From Candidatus Rhabdochlamydia sp. (GTDB taxonomy: Bacteria > Chlamydiota > Chlamydiia > Chlamydiales > Rhabdochlamydiaceae): a stretch of DNA of 6,719 nt. Positions 1 to 4,778 of the stretch are shown piece after piece (the stretch's first letter is position 1; every line of letters starts with the position of its first letter). The position numbers and the translations under genes were made by a program. The DNA is taken from assembly GCA_030043815.1 (NCBI GenBank), contig JASHWX010000123.1, positions 1 through 6,719 on the forward strand. The letters run 5' to 3'. The notes below the pieces were generated by a model, which saw nothing but the letters and a program-made list of their open reading frames with translations, had not been told where the DNA came from and made no database searches.

Positions 1-27
1 TTTGTCTTTCCATTCGATTTCTATTAT

Positions 28-165
28 CAGCCTGTAAGGGCTGAACATATTTTTATTATCCCCATACATCCTCGTTGAAATCTCAAAAAAAACTCGGTTT
101 TGCCTTGATTAGTCATGACTCAAGGGCAATACCGATGAAGGTATTGCATTTACAACGAGGTATTT
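28..165 (+). promoter_or_regulatory. Structured 5' leader, copy 1
   Basis: Three hairpins are visible. The first is CAGCC (28-32) with GGCTG (39-43). Hairpin A spans 100-129: TTGCC with GGCAA plus an inner stem. Hairpin B is a perfect 8-bp stem, GCAATACC (126-133) with GGTATTGC (140-147), around a GATGAA loop. A and B share bases 126-129, so they cannot both form fully. AATACC (128-133) can also pair with GGTATT at 159-164, which covers the SD just before the ATG at 166. All elements recur in copy 2. A cis-acting RNA switch, thermosensor or attenuator is inferred; no known class is recognised. Confidence 0.6.
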
Positions 166-390
166 ATGTCTATGAAAACACCACCTGTTTCCAGAGATCC
201 CAAAGAATGGGATTGCACGGAAACCGCGAAATGCACTTTCGGTTACGTAGGGATTCAAGGTCTGGTCCCTGTCTCATGCATAAAGTATGAAGTGATTGAA
301 ACGTGCTGTAAAAAGCCCGGAACAATGAGGCTGGAGCCCGATCAGAAGACAATCGAGCGATGCGTCACATCCGTTAAGTATAAAGGATAA
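166..390 (+). CDS. Small six-cysteine protein, paralog 1 (unknown family)
   Basis: I do not recognise the family. The 74-residue product has six cysteines (17, 23, 38, 47, 48, 66) in the pattern C-x5-C-x14-C-x8-CC-x17-C. It is polar and charged, with no signal peptide or membrane segment. The start is set by an AGG five bases upstream of ATG and by conservation of that start in the second copy. The next in-frame ATG, at residue 3, is not conserved there. DPKEWDCTET and EPDQK-IERC are shared with the paralog at 663-881, and overall identity is roughly 60%. Paired cysteines suggest a disulfide-rich or metal-binding mini-protein, perhaps secreted by a non-Sec route; that is inference. The gene sits between a structured leader and its own terminator, so it is probably a single-gene unit. 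Confidence 0.8.
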   Translation: MSMKTPPVSRDPKEWDCTETAKCTFGYVGIQGLVPVSCIKYEVIETCCKKPGTMRLEPDQKTIERCVTSVKYKG

Positions 391-400
391 GCATCTTTGT

Positions 401-428
401 GGGCCCTTTTTCGAAAGGGCCCATTTAC
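401..428 (+). terminator. Hairpin terminator of paralog 1
   Basis: GGGCCCTTT (401-409), loop TTCG (410-413) and AAAGGGCCC (414-422) form a perfect 9-bp stem 10 bases after the stop codon. The tail ATTTA is a weak U-tract, so termination may be leaky and allow read-through into copy 2. The same stem and loop recur after paralog 2. Confidence 0.8.
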
Positions 429-453
429 TAAGCAAATAACCCTTTTATATAAT
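424..453 (+). promoter_or_regulatory. Candidate promoter of paralog 2
   Basis: TTTACT (424-429), an 18-bp spacer and a perfect TATAAT (448-453) lie between the two units. A start near 460 would give a leader of about 200 bases carrying all the conserved hairpins. The -35 box matches at only four of six positions and overlaps the tail of the preceding terminator. Confidence 0.5.
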
Positions 454-522
454 CATTGTTTTTGTTATCATGATGTACATGAAAACAAAATACTCTGCAA
501 AATTTCTGTTTTCCCTCTTTCT

Positions 523-662
523 CAGCCTGTAAAGGCTGAATATATTTCTATTATCCCCTCACATCCTCAGTTCGTTAAAAAAAGTCAGATCGGTCTTGCC
601 TTGTTTAATCGCGATACAGGGGCAATATCGATGAAGGTATTGCATTTAACAATGAGGTATTT
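523..662 (+). promoter_or_regulatory. Structured 5' leader, copy 2
   Basis: This repeats the copy 1 architecture. The first hairpin is CAGCC (523-527) with GGCTG (534-538). Hairpin A is at 596-625. Hairpin B pairs GCAATATC (622-629) with GGTATTGC (636-643) around GATGAA, with a G-T wobble replacing one G-C. Within hairpin A the copies differ at seven of 30 positions. Two pairs are exchanged with compensation (A-T to T-A, G-C to A-T), two changes lie in the loop, and one turns a U-A into a G-U. AATATC (624-629) can pair with GGTATT at the SD (656-661). Confidence 0.65.
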
Positions 663-881
663 ATGTCTATTAAAGCCCCTGCTTCCAGAGATCCCAAAGA
701 ATGGGATTGCACGGAAACGATGCGATGCATCGAAGGATATCCAGGCATTTTCAGCCGTGGCGTTTGTACTCGGTACGAAACAGTCACAACGTGCTGTAAA
801 AAGGCCGGAAAGATGGGGATGGAGCCCGATCAAAAAATGATCGAGCGCTGCATCACGTCTGTCAAAACAGAGCCCAGATAA
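663..881 (+). CDS. Small six-cysteine protein, paralog 2 (unknown family)
   Basis: The 72-residue product has cysteines at 16, 22, 35, 44, 45 and 63, giving C-x5-C-x12-C-x8-CC-x17-C. This is the spacing of paralog 1 except for a two-residue deletion in the second gap. The segment between cysteines 2 and 3 is the most variable, while the N-terminal DPKEWDCTET and C-terminal EPDQK-IERC blocks are constant. GAGG lies five bases before ATG. There is no signal peptide and no recognised family. Both copies are intact and keep all cysteines, so both are probably functional. Diversification of the middle loop could reflect different partners (inference). Confidence 0.8.
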   Translation: MSIKAPASRDPKEWDCTETMRCIEGYPGIFSRGVCTRYETVTTCCKKAGKMGMEPDQKMIERCITSVKTEPR

Positions 882-892
882 TCATCGCACTT

Positions 893-921
893 GGGCCCTT
901 TTTCGAAAGGGCCCTTTTATT
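893..921 (+). terminator. Hairpin terminator of paralog 2
   Basis: GGGCCCTTT (893-901), loop TTCG (902-905) and AAAGGGCCC (906-914) are followed by TTTTATT. This is a canonical intrinsic terminator 11 bases after the stop codon, with a better U-tract than copy 1. The stem and loop are identical to copy 1. Confidence 0.9.
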
Positions 922-930
922 GTCGATAAC

Positions 931-955
931 TTCTCCTGGAAGACTCCTGGGAGAA
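931..955. other. Imperfect hairpin in the intergenic region
   Basis: TTCTCC (931-936) pairs with GGAGAA (950-955), and an inner GGA (938-940) pairs with TCC (945-947) around AGAC. No T-run follows, so it is not an intrinsic terminator. The rest of 956-1068 is AT-rich and contains no gene I can support. Confidence 0.3.
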
Positions 956-1068
956 AAGTGTGATGTGTGAAAAAAATGGCGTGAAAATAATTTTTTAAAA
1001 TATTTTTTGGGCTGGGCAATTTTGACACTCAATGAGTTGCTTTTTCATTAATATTCGGGTGATCATAA

Positions 1069-1113
1069 GACAATTTTAGCAGTTGACTGATAAAATTGTC
1101 CAAATTTTATAAA
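1069..1113 (+). promoter_or_regulatory. 32-bp near-palindrome over a -35 box: operator/promoter candidate
   Basis: GACAATTTTA (1069-1078) is the exact inverse of TAAAATTGTC (1091-1100). Between them CAGT and ACTG continue the symmetry around a central TG, with one G-A mismatch. TTGACT at 1083-1088 lies in the centre and is a 5/6 match to a -35 box. TATAAA (1108-1113) could be its -10 box, with a long 19-bp spacer. A repressor bound to the palindrome would cover the promoter of the downstream efflux gene. The symmetry is plain; the operator role is inferred. Confidence 0.5.
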
Positions 1114-1142
1114 TAGCTTAATCTTAATCTCTTATATAAGTT

Positions 1143-1170
1143 TTGATTTTTTAAAATTTTTTTATAAAAT
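1143..1170 (+). promoter_or_regulatory. Proximal promoter candidate for the efflux gene
   Basis: TTGATT (1143-1148), a 16-bp spacer and TAAAAT (1165-1170) would start transcription at about 1177-1179. That is practically at the ATG of the transporter gene and would give a leaderless mRNA. The surroundings are so AT-rich that chance matches are likely. A palindrome, CTTATATAAG, sits just upstream at 1131-1140. Confidence 0.3.
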
Positions 1171-1178
1171 GAAATTCA

Positions 1179-2396
1179 ATGATACATCCGTCTCTTTTTG
1201 TCTTTCTCAGCATCATTTTAATATTATCGACAATCGGCTTTGTCGCAACCGATATCTATTTACCCTCATTTCCTGCTATACAATCCGGCCTTGCGACCTC
1301 GACGAGCGCCGTGAAATTAACGCTCTCCTTCTTTCTTTTGTTCTTCGCCCTATCCCAGATTTTTTATGGCCCCCTATCTGATCAGTATGGCAGACGAAAA
1401 ATCGCCATTTTCGGATTGCTGCTCGGAGTCATCGGCACCCTCATCTGCTGCATAGCCCCCAACATTTCGGTGCTGATCGCAGGACGGATCATTCAAGCGC
1501 TTGGCATGGGAGCAGGAGCGACTTTGGCACGCGCCATCATGCGCGATTGCTTCTCAGGGGACGATCTTGCCCACCATTGGTCGTTTGTCGGAATGGGCAC
1601 AGCGGCACTCATGGCTGCAGCGCCTGCCATTGGCGGTTATATTCAAGCAGATTTAGGATGGAGGTTTAACTTTGTCTTTCTCTTGCTCTACACTTTATGC
1701 GGCCTCATTGCCGTCAGCTTAAGGCTCCCTGAAACGCTCATCGAGAAAAATCCCCTATCGACAAAGCGCGCCACTTTCATCGCGAACTACATGCATTTGC
1801 TCAAAAACCCCATTTTCATCGGCTATAACATGTGCGCATGCCTCGCCTTGCTAGGAGATATGGCCTTCTACACCATCAGTCCGTTTCTTTTTGAAACGAT
1901 CCTCGGATTAAGCGCTGTCCAATACGGATGGCTCGCGCTCATCATAGCAGCAGGAATTACCATTGGGGCCATGTGCAATACGACATTTGTCAAAAAAGTC
2001 GGCAGGCACCATATGCTCGTCATGGGGATTTTCATCATGACGTTTTCCGGCGCTTTGATGCTCTTGCTCGCTCTCCTCGGCTATCTCAATGTGCTCGTCA
2101 TCATGCTCCCGATGGGGATGTACATGTGGGGCGCTGCCATCACCTGGGCTAATTCATTTGCAGGAGCCTTCACCCCTTTTGCAAAAATCGCCGGCTTTGC
2201 AGCTGCGCTCTATGGGTGTTTTCAGATCCTGGGAGGCTCAGTCGGCTCGACACTAATGGCCTTCATCCCTGAGAAAAATCAAATCCCTCTCAGCATCGTC
2301 CTGCTTGCGACAGGCGTGCTCTCTTATCTTTTTCAATGGGTAGCCTTCCGCTACAGCGTCAAGCATTTGATCCATAAGGACGCTCATAAAGAATAA
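1179..2396 (+). CDS. MFS drug efflux transporter, Bcr/CflA type (DHA1 family)
   Basis: The 405-residue inner-membrane protein is of normal length for the 12-helix DHA1 group, which exports drugs or small metabolites by proton antiport. Seen directly: hydrophobic helix 1 with the Bcr-like TDIYLPSFP (24-32), motif A GPLSDQYGRRK (64-74) between helices 2 and 3, and R103-IIQALGMGAGA in helix 4, followed by RAIMRD (118-123). A charged central loop near 185-205 (IEKNPLSTKR) separates the halves, and hydrophobic helices continue to about residue 390. The start is the first in-frame ATG, but no SD precedes it; an ATG at 1169 is out of frame. Base composition is richer in G and C than its surroundings. 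Substrate cannot be inferred. It converges on fic with a 9-bp gap. Confidence 0.92.
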   Translation: MIHPSLFVFLSIILILSTIGFVATDIYLPSFPAIQSGLATSTSAVKLTLSFFLLFFALSQIFYGPLSDQYGRRKIAIFGLLLGVIGTLICCIAPNISVLIAGRIIQALGMGAGATLARAIMRDCFSGDDLAHHWSFVGMGTAALMAAAPAIGGYIQADLGWRFNFVFLLLYTLCGLIAVSLRLPETLIEKNPLSTKRATFIANYMHLLKNPIFIGYNMCACLALLGDMAFYTISPFLFETILGLSAVQYGWLALIIAAGITIGAMCNTTFVKKVGRHHMLVMGIFIMTFSGALMLLLALLGYLNVLVIMLPMGMYMWGAAITWANSFAGAFTPFAKIAGFAAALYGCFQILGGSVGSTLMAFIPEKNQIPLSIVLLATGVLSYLFQWVAFRYSVKHLIHKDAHKE

Positions 2397-2405
2397 CTTG
2401 TATTC

Positions 2406-3452
2406 CTAGTCCAAGCGATTCAATTTATAATGAGCTGCTTTTTTAATCCCTTCTTGATAGATAAGTCCCTTTTCAATGAGATTGGAAAGATCGCGTTGCA
2501 AAGAGCGTCTATTGGTGCCCGGGCACAGCGATTCATAATCCTGAATAGTAAAATGTTCTTTATTTTCAAGAAGGCATTCCAACGCGAGCTTCTGTCTTTC
2601 TGAAAGCTTATATTTCTGCACTAAAACATCCAATTTTATCACGTTGGAACCCTTGAGTTGAATTTCATACATTTGGGTCTCTAACGCCTTAGTGAAATAT
2701 TCCAGCCAGACTGTCATGTCCATGTTGTTATTTCGTACGGATTGGAGGGCATGATAGTAGTCTTGACGATTTCGATCGTAATATTCGCTAATTGTGAAAA
2801 GTTTCTTAAAATCGTAGTCCGATCTGTAAAGGCATAAAGTAGACAAAAGTCTAGCAGTTCTGCCGTTGCCGTCCAGAAATGGATGGATATGGACAAGCTG
2901 GAACTGCGCGATCCCAGCGACAAGGACCGGTGGAATTGTTTGCTCATTTTGCAGCCAATCTACCATCTCTGCCATAAGGATAGGGACATCGTAGGCTGCC
3001 GGAGGAGTATAGATGATCTCTTTTGTTTTTGAATTGGCCACGTAATTTTGAATAGTTCTGTATCGCCCTGGCTGGGCGCTATTTTCCCGCACACCCTCAA
3101 CGAGACGCCTGTGGATTTCTCTGATGAGACCTTCCGTAATTGCCCCTTTTGAAGAAAGATAGTCTGCGACGAAATCAAAAGCCTTTCGATAGTTTAGAAG
3201 TTCTTTCACATCTTCAGAATCGACCCCCGCCATTTTCTCACCGGCAATCAGCTTTTCAGATTGATCCAGGCTTAAATGAGTGCCTTCGATATGTGTGGTA
3301 TGGTGGGCTTCCAAAATCAGCGCGCGAGCCTGCATTTTAGACACCCAATTCTTCGAAAGGGTGGCTGCCTCTAAAAACCCGCGAGTGCGTTCAATCGCTG
3401 TAAGCGCTGAGGCAATCAGAATAGAAATAGTGAATTTTGGATGATACGGCAT
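2406..3452 (-). CDS. Fic-domain AMP transferase with N-terminal inhibitory helix and C-terminal winged helix
   Basis: Fic enzymes typically move AMP from ATP onto a hydroxyl side chain of a target protein. The 348-residue product has the full core motif HPFLDGNGRTAR (190-201), with H190 as predicted catalytic base and D194 for the metal. TTHIEG (52-57) fits the class II inhibitory motif (S/T)xxxE(G/N), with E56 expected to block ATP. PGRYR (128-132) and YTPPAAYDVP (148-157) fit the Fic fold and its target-binding flap. The last 65 residues or so (SERQKLALECLL to YKLNRLD) look like a winged-helix DNA-binding domain, as in many stand-alone Fic proteins. It is an intact, probably active enzyme held off by self-inhibition. 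No partner antitoxin lies next to it. No SD is visible; an operator-like array runs up to two bases from the start. The target is unknown. Confidence 0.93.
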   Translation of the reverse strand: MPYHPKFTISILIASALTAIERTRGFLEAATLSKNWVSKMQARALILEAHHTTHIEGTHLSLDQSEKLIAGEKMAGVDSEDVKELLNYRKAFDFVADYLSSKGAITEGLIREIHRRLVEGVRENSAQPGRYRTIQNYVANSKTKEIIYTPPAAYDVPILMAEMVDWLQNEQTIPPVLVAGIAQFQLVHIHPFLDGNGRTARLLSTLCLYRSDYDFKKLFTISEYYDRNRQDYYHALQSVRNNNMDMTVWLEYFTKALETQMYEIQLKGSNVIKLDVLVQKYKLSERQKLALECLLENKEHFTIQDYESLCPGTNRRSLQRDLSNLIEKGLIYQEGIKKAAHYKLNRLD

Positions 3453-3453
3453 A

Positions 3454-3557
3454 TTTTTACGACACTTTTATCTTAGTTATGTCATAAAAAAGAACATTTT
3501 GCAAATGCTTTTGTGACATTTTTATGATATCTTTTATGACAATCTCTGTCGCAAAAG
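3454..3557. promoter_or_regulatory. Operator array: six or seven copies of TGTCRYAAAAR upstream of fic
   Basis: Copies on the - strand lie at 3454-3464, 3508-3518, 3519-3529 (one mismatch) and 3531-3541. Copies on the + strand lie at 3480-3490 and 3547-3557. A degenerate - copy (8/11) sits at 3465-3475. They form two similar modules. In each, head-to-tail copies spaced 11-12 bp are followed, 4-5 bp later, by one inverted copy (3454/3465/3480 and 3519/3531/3547). The spacing is near one helical turn, which suits cooperative protein binding on one DNA face. The nearest copy abuts the fic start codon. The binder is unknown; the Fic winged helix is a natural candidate. Confidence 0.65.
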
Positions 3558-3602
3558 ATTTATATCACTGACAATCAAAATGTTACTTTCTTTTCAAGAC
3601 CC

Positions 3603-3992
3603 TCATGGAGCATAATATGGAGTCACAACGGCCCATACTTGATTGATTTTATTTTCTTTGTTGAGACGCCAAATGCCACACACACAACGATGGCGCAATT
3701 CCCCTGTCTGTTTTTCTATTGATGTTGAATAGAAATGTACTGAGATGTAATTGCCATCACTGGCTACCAATTTTTTAATCTCAAAGGTGGTATCCTTGTA
3801 ATTTTCCTTTTGCCAAACTGCCACCCGAGCGAGATCTTCATAATTCATCTTGAATTCAATCGGTTGTTTATTATCATCGCAAACACTAATTGTCTCTTCA
3901 AAATCCTTTGCATAATAATCATCAAACTTACTTATATCATTGCTCTGCCAAATGTAATAGTACATTTCCTTAAAGAACTTTTCAGCATTCAT
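3603..3992 (-). CDS. NTF2/SnoaL-like domain protein
   Basis: The 129-residue protein has the size and layout of a single cone-shaped NTF2-like (SnoaL) domain. An N-terminal helix carries MNAEKFFKEMYYYIWQSND. YYAKDFEET (26-34) is the typical segment after helix 2. A later helix (LARVAVWQKENY, about 54-65) leads into alternating strands: TTFEIKKLVASDGNYISVHFYSTS, then RHRCVCGIWRL, ending INQVWAVVTPYY. There is no signal peptide. Members are enzymes (cyclases, isomerases, dehydratases) or small-ligand binders, and function cannot be read from the fold. GAGG (3997-4000 on the complement) lies four bases before ATG. It is on the same strand as fic and 150 bp upstream of it, but the operator array separates them, so a shared operon is uncertain. 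Confidence 0.7.
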   Translation of the reverse strand: MNAEKFFKEMYYYIWQSNDISKFDDYYAKDFEETISVCDDNKQPIEFKMNYEDLARVAVWQKENYKDTTFEIKKLVASDGNYISVHFYSTSIEKQTGELRHRCVCGIWRLNKENKINQVWAVVTPYYAP

Positions 3993-4061
3993 GGCGCCTC
4001 AACAACTTTTTTTTTACCCTAAATCATACACTTACACTCATTCCAGCAATTCCCGCAAGAA

Positions 4062-4108
4062 AAGGATAGGAATTTCAATGGCACTTGTGAAGGCGATTTA
4101 GAGGAGAG
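4062..4108. repeat. 47-bp direct repeat, copy 1
   Basis: This block begins AAGGATAGGAATTTCAATGG and ends GAGGAGAG. It matches 4517-4563 at 45 of 47 positions in the same orientation. On the + strand both copies read AGG, seven bases, ATG, then seven codons and TAG. The two copies flank an IS91-type transposase remnant. The block could be a scar of recombination or the end of a mobile element. Confidence 0.8.
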
Positions 4109-4146
4109 AGACTTAGATGCCAATCAGTGCTTCAGACAAAGGAAAA

Positions 4147-4174
4147 AGGAAAGCTCCCTTTCCTGAGGAAAGGG
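4147..4174. other. Two mutually exclusive purine/pyrimidine hairpins
   Basis: AGGAAAG (4147-4153) can pair with CTTTCCT (4158-4164). Alternatively CCCTTTCC (4156-4163) can pair with GGAAAGGG (4167-4174) around TGA. Both stems are perfect and use the same central CTTTCC. No gene is visible around it, so a function cannot be assigned. Confidence 0.4.
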
Positions 4175-4245
4175 GCGACCCTCATTTATGCTAAAAAATC
4201 CTTGATTCATTTAAGAAATTTCATGAAAAGCGAAACTCTCCAGAT

Positions 4246-4269
4246 CCCTTTCTTAAAGGGCTAATTTTT
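4246..4269 (+). terminator. Intrinsic-terminator-like hairpin
   Basis: CCCTTT (4246-4251), loop CTT and AAAGGG (4255-4260) are followed by CTAATTTTT. The T-run is on the + strand, yet no + strand gene precedes it. It abuts the stop codon of the transposase remnant, so it may be a relic of that element or stop antisense transcription. Confidence 0.45.
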
Positions 4270-4510
4270 ATTCATTGGCCGACGCAAACTCGTAAGTCTG
4301 ATCATAATTGAATTCTGGATCGGGAGGCCCTCTGGCTGAGGCGATAGCTGGCGGTTCAGTGGGCTCATCGAGGTGATTTAGAATTTTCCGTATGGAATGC
4401 CTATCTTGGATGAATGAAATAATCCGCATAGTATGGCTGCATTTTGGACAGGAGAGTGGAAAGAACTCAAAAATTCTGGCCATGAGCATAGCCCATCTGA
4501 AAAGGCTTGC
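4268..4510 (-). pseudogene. IS91-type transposase, C-terminal remnant
   Basis: The reading frame gives FRWAMLMARIFEFFPLSCPK, then CSHTMRIISFI, IRKILNHLDEPTEPP and ARGPP, followed by a short acidic tail. I recall this layout (ARIYEV.PL.CP.CGG.MRIIAF, I..IL.HLG.PT.PP, ARGPP) as the C-terminal end of IS91-family Y2/HUH transposases. Those are around 400 residues; only about 75-80 remain. The catalytic HUH motif and both tyrosines are missing, so it is dead. The frame stays open a little upstream of the ATG at 4489, but homology gives way to the 47-bp repeat at 4517 and a stop codon inside it. A short functional ORF from the ATG at 4489 is unlikely. Confidence 0.75.
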
Positions 4511-4516
4511 CTTGCT

Positions 4517-4563
4517 AAGGATAAGAATTTCAATGGCACTTTTGAAGGCGATTTAGAGGAGAG
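4517..4563. repeat. 47-bp direct repeat, copy 2
   Basis: This is the same block as 4062-4108, with two substitutions (G to A at the tenth-base region and G to T near the middle) and the same orientation. It lies directly upstream of the transposase remnant. The following stretch (4564-4670) holds only a small AAACT-GACA-AGTTT hairpin and no gene that I can support. Confidence 0.8.
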
Positions 4564-4669
4564 TGGTGATCTTTACAAGGCATTGTCGTGGAAACAAAAC
4601 TGACAAGTTTCACTTGACCCCTCTCCACCATCAGATTTCGTACCAAAGGCTTAATTCAGCCCTTCTCCC

Positions 4670-4704
4670 CAAAAATCAAAAAGACCTCAAATTTTAGAGG
4701 TCTT
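4670..4704 (-). terminator. Intrinsic terminator of the 391-residue gene
   Basis: AAGACCTC (4681-4688) and GAGGTCTT (4697-4704) form a perfect 8-bp stem with an 8-base loop. On the - strand it is followed by TTTTTGATTTTT, while on the + strand no T-run follows. It lies about 75 bp past the stop codon at 4779, the right direction and distance to end that transcript. Confidence 0.8.
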
Positions 4705-4778
4705 GGGTTGAGAATCGATTTTTAGCCAGCCGCTAATGAATTCTCGGGGGATCTAAAAATCTTTAAAATGGAATATTT

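Larger units (their letters stand above)
28..914 (+). repeat. Tandem duplication of a leader-gene-terminator unit
   Basis: Two units of about 395 bases lie head to tail at 28-422 and 523-914, offset by about 495. Each starts with a CAGCC/GGCTG hairpin, continues through a conserved leader and a six-cysteine ORF, and ends in the same GGGCCCTTT-TTCG-AAAGGGCCC hairpin. The leader and the ends of the ORF are the best conserved parts. The DNA between units (423-522) is AT-rich and carries a promoter candidate. The whole transcription unit was duplicated, not just the coding part. The first unit's promoter should lie left of the window edge. Confidence 0.9.

Noticed and set aside
585..833. Open frames on the - strand opposite paralog 2
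   Set aside because: They are shadows of the conserved + strand gene, and their start and end do not match any unit boundary.
397..840. A 147-codon open frame on the + strand across the second leader and gene
   Set aside because: It spans the terminator, promoter candidate and leader of copy 2, and overlaps the conserved six-cysteine frame. It has no counterpart in copy 1 and no recognisable content.
28..914. CRISPR-like or satellite repeat
   Set aside because: There are only two units of about 395 bases, each a full transcription unit with diverging coding sequence, so this is gene duplication.
1022..1054. Perfect TTGACA at 1022-1027 as the transporter promoter
   Set aside because: No acceptable -10 box lies 16-18 bp downstream; TAATAT is 21 bp away. 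The box inside the palindrome is a better candidate.
1169..1381. A 70-codon frame starting ten bases before the transporter ATG
   Set aside because: It is out of frame with the clear MFS motifs that begin at residue 24 of the 1179 frame, and its own sequence shows no protein features.
3140..3340. Open frame opposite the fic gene
   Set aside because: It lies fully inside the coding region of an intact Fic protein and has no supporting SD or motif.
2406..3452. Fic-type toxin-antitoxin pair (class I, with separate antitoxin)
   Set aside because: The inhibitory motif TTHIEG is inside the protein itself (class II), and no small antitoxin gene lies next to it.
4268..4489. Independent 73-residue zinc-binding protein
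   Set aside because: Its sequence reads as the tail of an IS91-type transposase, has only one CxxC pair and no SD.
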